Part shown: piece by piece, positions 32,205 through 39,885 of the stretch
Layout: the number at the start of each line of letters is the position of its first letter
Numbering within the stretch: the stretch's first letter is position 1
Source: a bacterium
GTDB lineage: Bacteria > Patescibacteriota > Minisyncoccia > UBA6257 > 02-FULL-45-10c
NCBI GenBank assembly: GCA_030646915.1
Contig: JAUSKT010000012.1
Coordinates: forward strand, 68,663 to 115,765
DNA: 47,103 bases
Direction: 5' to 3'
Position numbers and translations under genes: made by a program
Notes under the pieces: generated by a model
Seen by the model: the letters and a program-made list of their open reading frames with translations, nothing else
Told to the model about the DNA's origin: nothing
Database searches by the model: none

Positions 32205-32256
32205 CGAGGGCAGAATTTATTTATAACTTAGAACTTATAAACTTACAACTCATTAG

Positions 32257-32721
32257 TTAAAACCCGATTCTTTTAAAAAGGTGGTCGCTTAAAGATTCCT
32301 CGTATTCTATTTCTGCAAGATGATTTTTTAAGAACTCTTTTATTTCTGGAGCATCATCTTCTAACATTAAAATTATTACATAAGGATGCAGCTTGTTTCT
32401 GGTTTTTAAAACTAATTCTGGCTGATTCCTAAGTTCTGAAATATGGAATCCATCAAGTTCCTCGAAAGAATATGATTTTAATCTGCCCAATTGGATTCCG
32501 CGGTCGCTTATTTTAAATTGCAAAATTTTAGGAGTTTCTTTTGCCCAAAATATCAGCATGGTTTCCGCCAATACGACAAAAATAGCAAAAAGGAAATTTA
32601 ATTGCCAAAGCGCTACCAGCGCTAAAATTGCCGATACGATGATAGTAAGCCAATACCAGGAGGCGTCTTTGTGTTGGAATTCAAATTCCGGCGCTTGCCA
32701 GATTATTTCTTTTTTATCCAT
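32257..32721 (-). CDS. Hypothetical two-pass membrane protein with PH-like cytosolic domain
   Basis: 154 residues. A cytosolic N-terminus (KKEIIWQAPEFEFQHKD) is followed by two adjacent transmembrane helices (about residues 23-62) and a soluble C-terminal domain with strands (ILQFKISDRGIQLG, YSFEELDGFHI). This layout resembles small patescibacterial membrane proteins with a bacterial PH-like domain, but no exact family is assigned. It is 5 nt downstream of ddl, so co-transcribed. Confidence 0.65.
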   Translation of the reverse strand: MDKKEIIWQAPEFEFQHKDASWYWLTIIVSAILALVALWQLNFLFAIFVVLAETMLIFWAKETPKILQFKISDRGIQLGRLKSYSFEELDGFHISELRNQPELVLKTRNKLHPYVIILMLEDDAPEIKEFLKNHLAEIEYEESLSDHLFKRIGF

Positions 32722-32726
32722 GAATT

Positions 32727-33668
32727 TTAATTTCGGGCAGAATCAATTATTATCTCTAAGAGTTTTGGAAAAGAAATACCCATTTTTTCCGCGGCTTGGG
32801 GCAATAAGCTGGTTTCAGTCATACCAGGAATAGTATTTATTTCCAAGATATATAATTTGCCGTCGTTTCCTAATATCATATCAGTTCGGGACATTCCGGA
32901 ACAGCCGATTAATTTATGGATTGCCAGGGCAAGTTTTTGGATTTCTTTAATTGCGGATTTGGGCAGGTTTGGCGGAGTTATTTCTTTTGAACCGCCGATT
33001 TTATATTTAGAATTATAATCAAAAAATTCTCCTTCTTTTGGGATTATTTCAGTCGGCAAAAGAGATATCGGCGTCCCGTTTATTTCTAAAACCCCACAGG
33101 TAAGTTCCCGCCCGGAAATATATTTTTGGATAATCAGATAATCAGAATAATTAAAGGAATCAGAAATCGCTTTTTTTAAATCATCCCAATCATTAACTAA
33201 ATTAATTCCAACACTTGAGCCGCCGCTTGTCGGTTTTATAATAAGGGGAAGCCCCAATCTTTTAATTCTTCGCCAATTTATCAGCGGATCAGATTTTTTT
33301 ATTGATAAATAATCGGGAATTAAAAAATCATTTTCCCTCAATATTTTTAAAGTTTTAGATTTGTCCATTGCGATAGCGCTGGCTATCGGATCAGAGCCGG
33401 TGTAGGGAATTTGGAAAGTTTCCAATAGGCTTTGGACTTGTCCGTCTTCTCCGTATTCGCCGTGCATTGCCACAAAAACAATATCTGACTGGCTCTTTAG
33501 ATATTCCATATTCATAGGCCAAGAGCCATCCTTTTCTATTTTAATCGGCAATGGCTTGAATTTTTTCTTATCTAAATTTTTAAGAATCATCTGGCCGGTT
33601 TTTAAGGAAACTTCGTGTTCTGACGAAGGACCGCCCATTAGAACTGCAATCCTTTTTTTTCTGCCCAT
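32727..33668 (-). CDS. ddl: D-alanine--D-alanine ligase
   Basis: 313 residues. ATP-grasp enzyme joining two D-Ala for the peptidoglycan stem peptide, so this cell makes a cell wall. N-terminal IAVLMGGPSSEHEVSLKTG, central MHGEYGEDGQVQSLLE and YTGSDPIASAIAMDK, the GGSSVGI phosphate loop, and the metal-binding ILEINTIPGMTETSLLP. Length is normal. Confidence 0.96.
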   Translation of the reverse strand: MGRKKRIAVLMGGPSSEHEVSLKTGQMILKNLDKKKFKPLPIKIEKDGSWPMNMEYLKSQSDIVFVAMHGEYGEDGQVQSLLETFQIPYTGSDPIASAIAMDKSKTLKILRENDFLIPDYLSIKKSDPLINWRRIKRLGLPLIIKPTSGGSSVGINLVNDWDDLKKAISDSFNYSDYLIIQKYISGRELTCGVLEINGTPISLLPTEIIPKEGEFFDYNSKYKIGGSKEITPPNLPKSAIKEIQKLALAIHKLIGCSGMSRTDMILGNDGKLYILEINTIPGMTETSLLPQAAEKMGISFPKLLEIIIDSARN

Positions 33669-33684
33669 AATTTAATTGTAACAA

Positions 33685-33706
33685 AAAACGCCGTTTTGGG
33701 CGTTTC
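33685..33706 (-). terminator. Intrinsic terminator after arfB
   Basis: On the minus strand the stem AACGCC/GGCGTT is followed by TTTTTG. It separates arfB from ddl. Confidence 0.65.
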
Positions 33707-33733
33707 TATATTTTAGGAAAATTAAGATAAACT

Positions 33734-34171
33734 CTAACGCTCAATATTCTTCCGAGACTCTTTTTTTTTGGATTTGTGTTTCTTTTCGTTAAGCCGTTTT
33801 TCTTTTTCCCGCCTTGGCACTTTTGTATCTTTTCGCTCTTCAGGAACTTCCAGCGCTTGATTTACTAAATCATTTAAAATTTCTACCGCCTTTTCTTTAT
33901 TTTGAGATTGAGATCGTTCTGCTTGGGAATAAACCATTAATTCACCTGATTCACTCATTCGATTTTTAAGCATCGGATTTTTTAAAATCAACTCTTTTTG
34001 TTCTTCGGTTAAGGAGGGAGAGTTTTTAAAATCCCACCGTGCCATTACTTTAGTTTCCACCTTGTTCACATTCTGGCCGCCTTTGCCGCCGCTCCGGCTG
34101 GTGTCAAATTCCAGTTCGGATTCCACCACTAAAAATTTTGATTTTTTTTCAGGCATCTTTTCGAAATTCAT
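33734..34171 (-). CDS. arfB: Ribosome-rescue peptidyl-tRNA hydrolase ArfB
   Basis: 145 residues. It has the release-factor catalytic loop RSGGKGGQNVNKVETKV with GGQ (about residues 29-31) but no codon-recognition domains, and a long Lys/Arg-rich tail (from about residue 110) of the kind that probes the empty mRNA channel. ArfB frees ribosomes stalled on broken mRNA. The start at 34171 gives the usual short N-terminal segment. Confidence 0.9.
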   Translation of the reverse strand: MNFEKMPEKKSKFLVVESELEFDTSRSGGKGGQNVNKVETKVMARWDFKNSPSLTEEQKELILKNPMLKNRMSESGELMVYSQAERSQSQNKEKAVEILNDLVNQALEVPEERKDTKVPRREKEKRLNEKKHKSKKKESRKNIER

Positions 34172-34274
34172 AATCTATTATTTATTTAATTTTATCAGAT
34201 AAGCTTGATTGACGCCAAGCAATATTTTAGATAAAGTTTTAGATATAGAATTTTGAAAATTGAATGAGGCAGAA

Positions 34275-34757
34275 ATGAAAGAATTTCGAGGAACCTATCT
34301 TGGCCTTACTCCTACTGATGAGTCTAATTCCGGAGGGGGAGAAATTGAAGTTGTGATCGATAATAAGTACTTTAAAACTCGAGAAGCCACAGGTTTAACT
34401 ATTATGGCATCAGAGACGCCAATTTCTGAATTTAAATTACTATCAAAAGAAGAATTTCGTTCAATTTTAACTGCCAGCGAAGAAGATAAGGATAAAGTCA
34501 TTAATTCGGTAACTGCATTTAAAAGAATTCCTGAATTCCCGAAGTATTTATTTTTTTATAAAAATGAAAAGGGAGATCTTTTATTATGGATTATTCGCGG
34601 AGATTTGGGAGATTCGCTTGGGCCAACTATTCTTTTCAGTTCACCAATGGTTGCTCGGGGAGAGTTTGATAAGTTGGTTGCGAGAGCAGAGGCTGATTAC
34701 GGAAAAGGATCAATTGCTCGTTTACGGAATAACGGAAAACCCGAAGATGAAAAATAA
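34275..34757 (+). CDS. Hypothetical soluble protein
   Basis: About 160 residues from ATG 34275, chosen for a GAGG Shine-Dalgarno 5 nt upstream; a TTG at 34260 is in frame but weaker. There is no signal or membrane segment. Mixed strands and helices include EIEVVIDNKYFKTREATG and KYLFFYKNEKGDLLLWIIRGD. No family recognised. Monocistronic with its own terminator. Confidence 0.6.
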   Translation: MKEFRGTYLGLTPTDESNSGGGEIEVVIDNKYFKTREATGLTIMASETPISEFKLLSKEEFRSILTASEEDKDKVINSVTAFKRIPEFPKYLFFYKNEKGDLLLWIIRGDLGDSLGPTILFSSPMVARGEFDKLVARAEADYGKGSIARLRNNGKPEDEK

Positions 34758-34786
34758 TTGCCCAAATAGGGCAATTTTTGTTTTTA
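34756..34786 (+). terminator. Intrinsic terminator
   Basis: Stem AATTGCCC/GGGCAATT, then TTTGTTTTT. Confidence 0.88.
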
Positions 34787-34835
34787 AAATATATTTGAAA
34801 ATAAAGTTTATATAATGTAATATGCTTATATTCAT

Positions 34836-34922
34836 GGAGGCGTGGCCGAGCGGCTTAAGGCAGCATCCTGCTAAGATGTTGTTCGGGAAACCGGACCGAA
34901 GGTTCGAATCCTTCCGCCTCCG
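34836..34922 (+). tRNA. tRNA-Ser(GCU)
   Basis: 87 nt, class II with a long variable arm. Acceptor GGAGGCG/CGCCTCC, anticodon loop CTGCTAA (anticodon GCT), T loop TTCGAAT, discriminator G. Confidence 0.93.
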
Positions 34923-34923
34923 C

Positions 34924-34961
34924 AACAACTAAAAATACCCTTAAGGGTATTTTTAGTTGTT
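34924..34961. terminator. Perfect 38-bp palindrome acting as bidirectional terminator
   Basis: AACAACTAAAAATACCC mirrored by its complement. It is self-complementary, with the T-rich arm giving a plausible terminator after tRNA-Ser. Confidence 0.75.
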
Positions 34962-34994
34962 AAAAATTAATTTTTATGGTATTTTGATTAAGTT

Positions 34995-36497
34995 ATGGAA
35001 AATGATAATCTAAAAAATTTTCCGCCAAAGGCGGATCAGCCCTTGGTTGAAAAACGTCCGCCAGTGGTAGTGGTGGTTGGGCACGTTGATCATGGGAAAA
35101 CCAGCTTGCTGGATTATATCCGCAAATCCAATGTAGCCGGAAAAGAAGCAGGCGGAATTACCCAGTCGGTTGGCGCTTATGAAATTGAACATCCTTCGAC
35201 GGGCTCGGGACAAGCAAGAAAAATTACTTTTATTGATACTCCGGGACACGAAGCATTTTCTAAAATGCGGGCTCGGGGCGCACACGTTGCTGATGTGGCG
35301 ATTTTAGTAGTGGCAACTGACGAAGGAGTGAAGCCCCAGACTAAAGAGGCGTTAAAAGCTATTTTAGATTCCAAAACTCCTTTTGTTGTGGCATTAACTA
35401 AAGTTGATAAGCCAAATGTTGATTTGGAAAGAATAAAAAATGATTTAACTGCCAATGGCGTGCTTCTGGAAGGTTATGGGGGGAATGTAAGTTATCAAGG
35501 AGTTTCTTCTAAAACTGGCGAGGGAGTAAATGAGCTTTTGGATTTGCTTTTATTGACTGCGGATGTGGAAGATTTAAATTATAGCCCGGATAATTTGGGG
35601 AAAGGAATGGTTCTTGAGGTAAAATTGGACAAGCAGAGGGGAAATACCGTGACGGTAATTTTAAAAGATGGAAAATTAAAAAAAGGAGATTTAATTGCTA
35701 CCGCAACTGCTAAGGGCAAAATTAAAATTTTGGAAAACTTTTTAGGAAAGCAGGTAGTGGAACTGTTGCCTTCCAGCCCTGCGGTAGTTTTAGGATTTGA
35801 AAGTTTGCCGCAAGTCGGAGAAGAATTTTTAGCTGGAAAATTAACTGAAGAAGATTTAGCTAAGGTAAAACAGTTAACGGCAAGAAAATTAAGCTCTTCA
35901 GATACTAGCAGCAAGGAATCGCAGACTATCAGGGTGATTTTAAAAGCAGATTCAGCTGGATCGCTGGAAGCGCTGCACGATCTTTTGCGGAAAGTTCCGA
36001 TTAAAGAAAATCAAACTTTGGATATTGTTAGCCAATCAGTTGGAGAAATTACTGATGGTGATATAAAAGATGCGGTTGCCACCAGCGCTATGGTTTTGGG
36101 TTTTCGGGTGAGCCCGAATAAAGCCGCGGAAAATCTGGCGAGGGCCCAAGAAGTGACTATTGTTACTGATGAAATTATTTATAAATTAGTTGAGGGAACC
36201 GAGAAGGCATTTTTGGAAATGGGCAGAAGTAAGTTTACCGGAGAGCTGGAAGTTTTAGCGGTTTTTAGCTCTAAAAATAATAAGCAGACCGTCGGCGGAA
36301 AAGTCAGCAGTGGCCAAATCAGGATTAAATCTTGGGCGGACATAGAACGGAAAGACGAGGTTGTCGGAAAAGGAAAAATTATAAGTCTTCAGCAAGGGAA
36401 GAAAGAAGCTAACGTAGTTAATCTAGGGAATGAATGTGGGCTGATTTTAGAATCAAATGTTAAAGTTGAAGTAGGAGATAAATTGTTAAGTAAGTGA
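34995..36497 (+). CDS. infB: Translation initiation factor IF-2
   Basis: 500 residues, lacking the long N-terminal extension of E. coli. The GTPase places initiator tRNA on the 30S subunit. G1 GHVDHGKT (29-36), G3 DTPGHE, G4 as TKVD where NKxD is usual, then domains II-IV with the C-terminal initiator-tRNA-binding barrel ([16 protein letters not shown]). An in-frame insert PSTGSGQA (about residues 67-74) sits between the switch-I strand and DTPGHE and is written by a CCTTCGACGGGCTCGGGACA repeat. It forms an operon with rbfA. Confidence 0.97.
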   Translation: MENDNLKNFPPKADQPLVEKRPPVVVVVGHVDHGKTSLLDYIRKSNVAGKEAGGITQSVGAYEIEHPSTGSGQARKITFIDTPGHEAFSKMRARGAHVADVAILVVATDEGVKPQTKEALKAILDSKTPFVVALTKVDKPNVDLERIKNDLTANGVLLEGYGGNVSYQGVSSKTGEGVNELLDLLLLTADVEDLNYSPDNLGKGMVLEVKLDKQRGNTVTVILKDGKLKKGDLIATATAKGKIKILENFLGKQVVELLPSSPAVVLGFESLPQVGEEFLAGKLTEEDLAKVKQLTARKLSSSDTSSKESQTIRVILKADSAGSLEALHDLLRKVPIKENQTLDIVSQSVGEITDGDIKDAVATSAMVLGFRVSPNKAAENLARAQEVTIVTDEIIYKLVEGTEKAFLEMGRSKFTGELEVLAVFSSKNNKQTVGGKVSSGQIRIKSWADIERKDEVVGKGKIISLQQGKKEANVVNLGNECGLILESNVKVEVGDKLLSK

Positions 36498-36515
36498 TGT
36501 TTTGTTGATATATTT

Positions 36516-36872
36516 ATGGCTAATGCATTTAAACGACACCAGAGAGTAGAAAGCCTGATTTTAGAAGAGTTGAATAAACTTATTTTAAAAGAACTGGAGT
36601 TTCCCGGCGCCTTGGTAACATTAAGCGGGATTGATGTGCAGAAAGATTTGGATTACTCCAATGTGAATGTTTCAGTGATTCCAGTCCAAAAAAGCGTTGA
36701 TGTCTTAAAGATTTTAGATGCCAGCCGTCGGCATTTGCAGCATTTGCTCTTAAGAAAAATTAATATTCGTCCGATGCCGGAGATTAGATTTAAAATTGAT
36801 TATGGATTGGAGAAAGCCGCGGAAATAGAGCGCACTTTTTTGGAAATTGAAAAAGAGAAAAATTCGAAGTAA
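36516..36872 (+). CDS. rbfA: Ribosome-binding factor A
   Basis: 118 residues with the KH-like fold. N-terminal FKRHQRVESLILEELNKLI, central LVTLSGIDVQKDLDYSNVNV, and RRHLQHLLLRKINIRPMPEIRFKID, which matches the family C-terminal signature. It assists late 30S maturation. It follows infB by 18 nt, the usual arrangement. Confidence 0.94.
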   Translation: MANAFKRHQRVESLILEELNKLILKELEFPGALVTLSGIDVQKDLDYSNVNVSVIPVQKSVDVLKILDASRRHLQHLLLRKINIRPMPEIRFKIDYGLEKAAEIERTFLEIEKEKNSK

Positions 36873-36884
36873 GATATTTTTATC

Positions 36885-36956
36885 GGCGCGGTAGCCAAAT
36901 GGTAAGGCGGGAGTCTGCAAAACTCCTATGCGTGGGTTCGATTCCCACTCGCGCCT
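36885..36956 (+). tRNA. tRNA-Cys(GCA)
   Basis: 72 nt. Acceptor GGCGCGG/TCGCGCC, anticodon stem GGAGT/ACTCC around CTGCAAA (anticodon GCA), T arm around TTCGATT, discriminator U as expected for tRNA-Cys. Confidence 0.93.
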
Positions 36957-36971
36957 CAAAATTAGTAGCCA

Positions 36972-36999
36972 TTGACAAATATTTATAGTATGGTATAAT
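36972..36999 (+). promoter_or_regulatory. Consensus sigma-70 promoter of the GC-rich gene
   Basis: TTGACA (36972-36977) and TATAAT (36994-36999) are 16 nt apart. Confidence 0.78.
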
Positions 37000-37085
37000 A
37001 TATTTATAAGCTGAAAAGCTTATTTAGTACCTTGAAGTGAGTGGTTGAAGGGGATAAGTTATTCCCCCGCCACAGGAGAGGAAAT

Positions 37086-37499
37086 ATGATCAACACGTTG
37101 TTTAACACGCTGTCTGATGTGCTGCTCGGATGCTTGGTGCTCGTAAAGATCGCACTGGCGTTGGTCGCGCTGTACTTCGTCGGCAAGTCGTCGCTCTTCA
37201 TTGGGGCGGTGGCGGTGACCTTCGTGGTGGCTTTCGGCATGGGCTTCACGCTCATCCGGACCATCATGAAGGCCAAGCGCAATGTGGTCACGCTGTCGAT
37301 CGGATCGGAGAACAACTCCGACCTCGAGAAACTCGTGAATGGCCGGCGGGTCTCGGGCCGCCTGATCGCTTCGGCGATCGGCATGGAGCACTCGCGCAAT
37401 CAGGGCGATGTTCAGAAGATGCTCAATGCGCTCCCCAACTTCGGCATCCGCTACACGCGGACGAATAACCCGAAGCTGTACATCCTCACCTGGGCCTGA
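37086..37499 (+). CDS. GC-rich small membrane protein of unknown function
   Basis: 137 residues from ATG 37086, set by a strong Shine-Dalgarno (AGGAGAGG) just upstream; a GTG at 37041 is less likely. Two hydrophobic segments (about residues 9-30 and 36-57) are followed by a soluble, basic C-terminal domain (MKAKRNVVTLSIGSENN, NGRRVSGRLIAS). Codons are strongly GC-ending (CTG, GTC, ATC, CGC), unlike every neighbour. It has its own promoter and terminator. It may be recently acquired or adapted for very high expression. No family recognised. Confidence 0.75.
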   Translation: MINTLFNTLSDVLLGCLVLVKIALALVALYFVGKSSLFIGAVAVTFVVAFGMGFTLIRTIMKAKRNVVTLSIGSENNSDLEKLVNGRRVSGRLIASAIGMEHSRNQGDVQKMLNALPNFGIRYTRTNNPKLYILTWA

Positions 37500-37543
37500 A
37501 AGGGCTACTCCCCAACCAACCAAATCCTGCAATCCTTTGCAGG

Positions 37544-37573
37544 TAGCCCCGGCATCATGTCGGGGCTTTTTTA
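37544..37573 (+). terminator. Intrinsic terminator of the GC-rich gene
   Basis: Stem AGCCCCG/CGGGGCT, then TTTTTT. Confidence 0.92.
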
Positions 37574-37575
37574 TA

Positions 37576-37817
37576 ATATCTCCCCTAATTGATAAGAGAA
37601 ATTTTGCATTAGATTCAAGGCAGGAGGAGCGAAGTGTATCTTTAGATACATAAGCGACGACTAACGAAGAAGCTGATACAAAATTTCCTTACCCTTTGGG
37701 AATCTTGATTTTGACCAATTTCTTCGTCGCTCGTCGGAAAGGTAGGTAACCCTACGATTTCCTCCTCGCTCCTTGAAATTGATATCAAAATCAATGATTT
37801 CAATTTAGGGGAGATAT
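37576..37817. repeat. Structured repeat element, copy 3 (divergent)
   Basis: 242 bp. Outer arms ATATCTCCCCTAATTG/CAATTTAGGGGAGATAT (one bulge). Left hairpin GAAATTTTG/CAAAATTTC, small hairpin ACCCTTTGGGA, right hairpin GATTTTGA..CAATTTC/GAAATTG..TCAAAATC. The right loop keeps GTCGGAAAGGTAG and CTACGATTTCCTCC from the other copies, but the stem sequences are different. No gene. Confidence 0.78.
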
Positions 37818-37822
37818 AATAA

Positions 37823-37850
37823 AAAAGCCCCGTGGGGCTTTTCTTTTTTT
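37823..37850 (+). terminator. Intrinsic terminator
   Basis: Stem AAAAGCCCC/GGGGCTTTT, then CTTTTTTT. Confidence 0.85.
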
Positions 37851-37889
37851 AAAAAAGAATTATTATATACTTATATCCTGTCCTCTTAA

Positions 37890-37972
37890 GCTCGGGTGGT
37901 GAAATGGCATACACAGCAGACTTAAGATCTGCCGCTGTTAAAAGCGTGTGGGTTCGAGTCCCACCCCGAGCA
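37890..37972 (+). tRNA. tRNA-Leu(UAA)
   Basis: 83 nt, class II. Acceptor GCTCGGG/CCCGAGC, anticodon stem GCAGA/TCTGC around CTTAAGA (anticodon TAA), T loop TTCGAGT. Its 3' end is repeated 172 bp downstream. Confidence 0.93.
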
Positions 37973-38155
37973 CAAAAATAAAAATGGCAATTTTGCCATT
38001 TTTGTTTTTTCTGGTGGACTCGAACCGAAGGCTCCCTGTTTTCTTAGTGAGTGAAGCGAGCTTAGTAAACAGCAGTACTTTAGTACCGAAATCACGAAGT
38101 GATGAGGTCTCGACTAAAAGGAGAGGCGAGTCCCACCCCGAGCACAAAAATAAAA
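37955..38155. repeat. tRNA-Leu 3'-end duplication bounding a small insert
   Basis: 29 bp identical at 37955-37983 and 38127-38155 (from CGAGTCCCACCCCGAGC into ACAAAAATAAAA). Between them are a terminator and about 115 bp with an inverted copy of a T-arm-like sequence (GGTGGACTCGAACC) and small hairpins. The pattern resembles att sites left by integration at a tRNA 3' end. Confidence 0.7.
37980..38010 (+). terminator. Intrinsic terminator after tRNA-Leu
   Basis: Stem AAAAATGGCAA/TTGCCATTTTT, then GTTTTTT. Confidence 0.85.
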
Positions 38156-38177
38156 CCGCATTAACTGCGGTTTTTAT
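38151..38177. terminator. Bidirectional terminator
   Basis: Stem AAAACCGCA/TGCGGTTTT. It overlaps the last codons of the patatin-like gene. Confidence 0.8.
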
Positions 38178-39187
38178 AATTTGCTCCAAAATTCTTCTGG
38201 AAGTTTTGAACATTGTTCAATGGCGGCGATAATATCTCCCGGATAACCGATTTTTCGGTTTTCTTGCCGGAAACTTAAGGTATGGAGTGAGGCAATCGGG
38301 CTTGGCGGAGTAAGGATGATGATGCGATGCGGGAGAAAAATATCCTCCACGCCGTCTTTTGAGGTTACTGCTTCAATAGCGCTATCTACCAGATGTTTAA
38401 TTTTCCTTCTAGTTTTTTTATGGAATGGGTTAGTGTCATCGAATAATCCGGAAGGATTATTTTCAAAAATGTCATAACCGCGCCCTCTTGCGTATTTAAT
38501 TTCTTTTTTATCAAGTTCCATTACTACATCATGGAATCCGGAAATAAATTGTCGGTAGTAAGGCAGTTCGCCGTAATTCTGATTAGTTGCGGTAAATTGG
38601 TTATTCATAAGTATGAAAATGGTGTCGCAACGGGCTTTGATCGGTTCATTAAGAAGGAAAGACATCCCATCTCCATACCAATCGCCGTCGATTAGTACAG
38701 GCGGCAGAAATCCATAAAGGCCAATAGCGCCTTGAAGGATTTTTTTGATTCTGGACGGATCGTCTTTGGTGGCTTGGCTATGATTAGAGAAAGCAACAAA
38801 TTTCTTTTTATTCCGGTTATTGGCAATGATGTGAAATGGGATCGGCGAGTCAGTGATAGCTTTAAAATTTATGCCTTGAATGATTAGTTGATCAATGTGG
38901 CTTGGGCTGTAAATAGACGGATTAAGCCTCGGTAAATTTTTAGGCAGATCCCAAGCATTAAAGATGCTTGATGGACCCAGTTCTTGGATTTTTAGCCAGG
39001 TTTTTTCCAGATCTCCTATATTCCAGCCATTAGACATTAATTTTGCTGAAATTAAAGACCCTACTGATACGCCCTGCACATAGTCCGGCTTTATCCCTTT
39101 TTCGGCTAAAGCTTTCGCAAAGCCTACGCTATAGCATCCTGCTAATCCGCCCCCATTAAAAATAAACCCTACCTTTCCGAGATTCAC
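38174..39187 (-). CDS. Patatin-like phospholipase
   Basis: 337 residues. A Ser-Asp dyad lipase fold: oxyanion-hole motif FNGGGLAGCYSVG near residue 10, nucleophile elbow GVSVGSLISAKL (GxSxG, about residue 42), and the catalytic Asp in DGDWYGDG (about residue 165). No signal peptide, so cytosolic or membrane-peripheral. Such enzymes hydrolyse phospholipid acyl chains; in a probable episymbiont they might serve lipid salvage or act on host membranes, which is inference. The gene stands alone. Confidence 0.9.
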   Translation of the reverse strand: MNLGKVGFIFNGGGLAGCYSVGFAKALAEKGIKPDYVQGVSVGSLISAKLMSNGWNIGDLEKTWLKIQELGPSSIFNAWDLPKNLPRLNPSIYSPSHIDQLIIQGINFKAITDSPIPFHIIANNRNKKKFVAFSNHSQATKDDPSRIKKILQGAIGLYGFLPPVLIDGDWYGDGMSFLLNEPIKARCDTIFILMNNQFTATNQNYGELPYYRQFISGFHDVVMELDKKEIKYARGRGYDIFENNPSGLFDDTNPFHKKTRRKIKHLVDSAIEAVTSKDGVEDIFLPHRIIILTPPSPIASLHTLSFRQENRKIGYPGDIIAAIEQCSKLPEEFWSKL

Positions 39188-39252
39188 TAGACCTCTATTT
39201 TTTCAAGATTTTCTACTATTAAAATAACAGAAATTTTAAAAAAAATCAAATT

Positions 39253-39279
39253 TAAAACCCCTTTTAAGGAGGGGTTTTA
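39253..39279. terminator. Intrinsic terminator of hsp20
   Basis: Stem AAAACCCCT/AGGGGTTTT flanked by A and T tracts on both strands. Confidence 0.8.
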
Positions 39280-39286
39280 AAGTTTT

Positions 39287-39781
39287 TTATTCGAATTTTA
39301 CTTTAAGTTTTTTGGATTTTTGGCGGTTAAGTTTGGGCATTTTAATTGTCAGTACGCCATTTTTTATTATGGCAGAGGAATTTTCCGCATCTACTTCCTG
39401 CGGCAAGATAATTGAACGGGAAAATTTGCCCCAATAGCATTCCTGGTAAAAATAATCTTCATCGATAACTTTTTGCTCCTTCACTCTTTTGCCAGTGATA
39501 GTAACTGATTCATTCGTAATATTGATATCCACATCGTCGGGGTTAACGCCAGCAATTGTTGATTCAACAACAATTTCATTTGGAGTCTGATAAACGTCCA
39601 CAGTTAATTGGCCCACCCCTTCTTCCATAAGATCGCTAATTTGAGTTTCTTTTTTAGAAGCCCTTTTTTCTTTAAGCGGAATACTTGTAGCCCTTACTAA
39701 TTCTACTTCCGGTTCTAAAGAAATTTCTTCTTCAGGAGCATGGGATAATTCTTCAAAAAATTTTTTTGCCTCTTCATCCAT
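39287..39781 (-). CDS. Small heat-shock protein, Hsp20/alpha-crystallin family
   Basis: 164 residues. The alpha-crystallin domain spans about residues 55-160: GQLTVDVYQTPNEIVVESTI, GVNPDDVDINITNESVTITG, YWGKFSRSIILPQEVDA, ending with IIKNGVLTIKMPK (A-x-x-x-N-G-V-L signature). The acidic N-terminal arm contains EEISLEPEVELVRA. The chaperone holds unfolding proteins. The ATG directly follows a palindromic element that also precedes ftsH, another proteostasis gene, so shared control by the leader hairpin is possible. Confidence 0.93.
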   Translation of the reverse strand: MDEEAKKFFEELSHAPEEEISLEPEVELVRATSIPLKEKRASKKETQISDLMEEGVGQLTVDVYQTPNEIVVESTIAGVNPDDVDINITNESVTITGKRVKEQKVIDEDYFYQECYWGKFSRSIILPQEVDAENSSAIIKNGVLTIKMPKLNRQKSKKLKVKFE

Positions 39782-39885
39782 CCCGTTTAGAAAATTAAAT
39801 TAAACATCTTTCCGACTAAAGACTTCCGATATTGTTCCATAAAATTTTTATTAAATGTAAGCATAGTTATTAATTTTCTAACGGG
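39782..39885 (-). repeat. CCCGTTAGA-family palindromic element, hsp20 copy
   Basis: 104 bp, the same length and orientation relative to its gene as the ftsH copy. It is flanked on both sides by ATGGAT (minus strand), a clean 6-bp target duplication that starts with the hsp20 start codon. The 16-bp stem with bulged A is conserved. Confidence 0.9.

Larger units (their letters stand above)
31587..32211 (-). pseudogene. tRNA-Arg-like gene interrupted by hairpin insertions and a GIY-YIG/tRNA cassette
   Basis: Read on the minus strand, the outer pieces form a normal tRNA. They are 5' GCCCTCGTCGTTCAA (32211-32197) and, at the other end, GGATCTTGTAATC with T arm CGTGG/CCACG, acceptor CGAGGGC and an encoded CCA (to 31587). 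The acceptor pairs perfectly. The D loop (GTTC..GGAC) is split by an 82-bp hairpin repeat, which is itself duplicated around a GIY-YIG gene and an intact tRNA-Arg. The anticodon loop carries a further insert of about 45 nt with CCCGACG/CGTCGGG ends. It is probably non-functional unless the inserts are removed from the RNA. Confidence 0.65.

Noticed and set aside
37059-37532. Long frames in other registers within the GC-rich gene
   Set aside because: High GC content removes stop codons in all frames; only the frame with the Shine-Dalgarno and membrane helices is credible.
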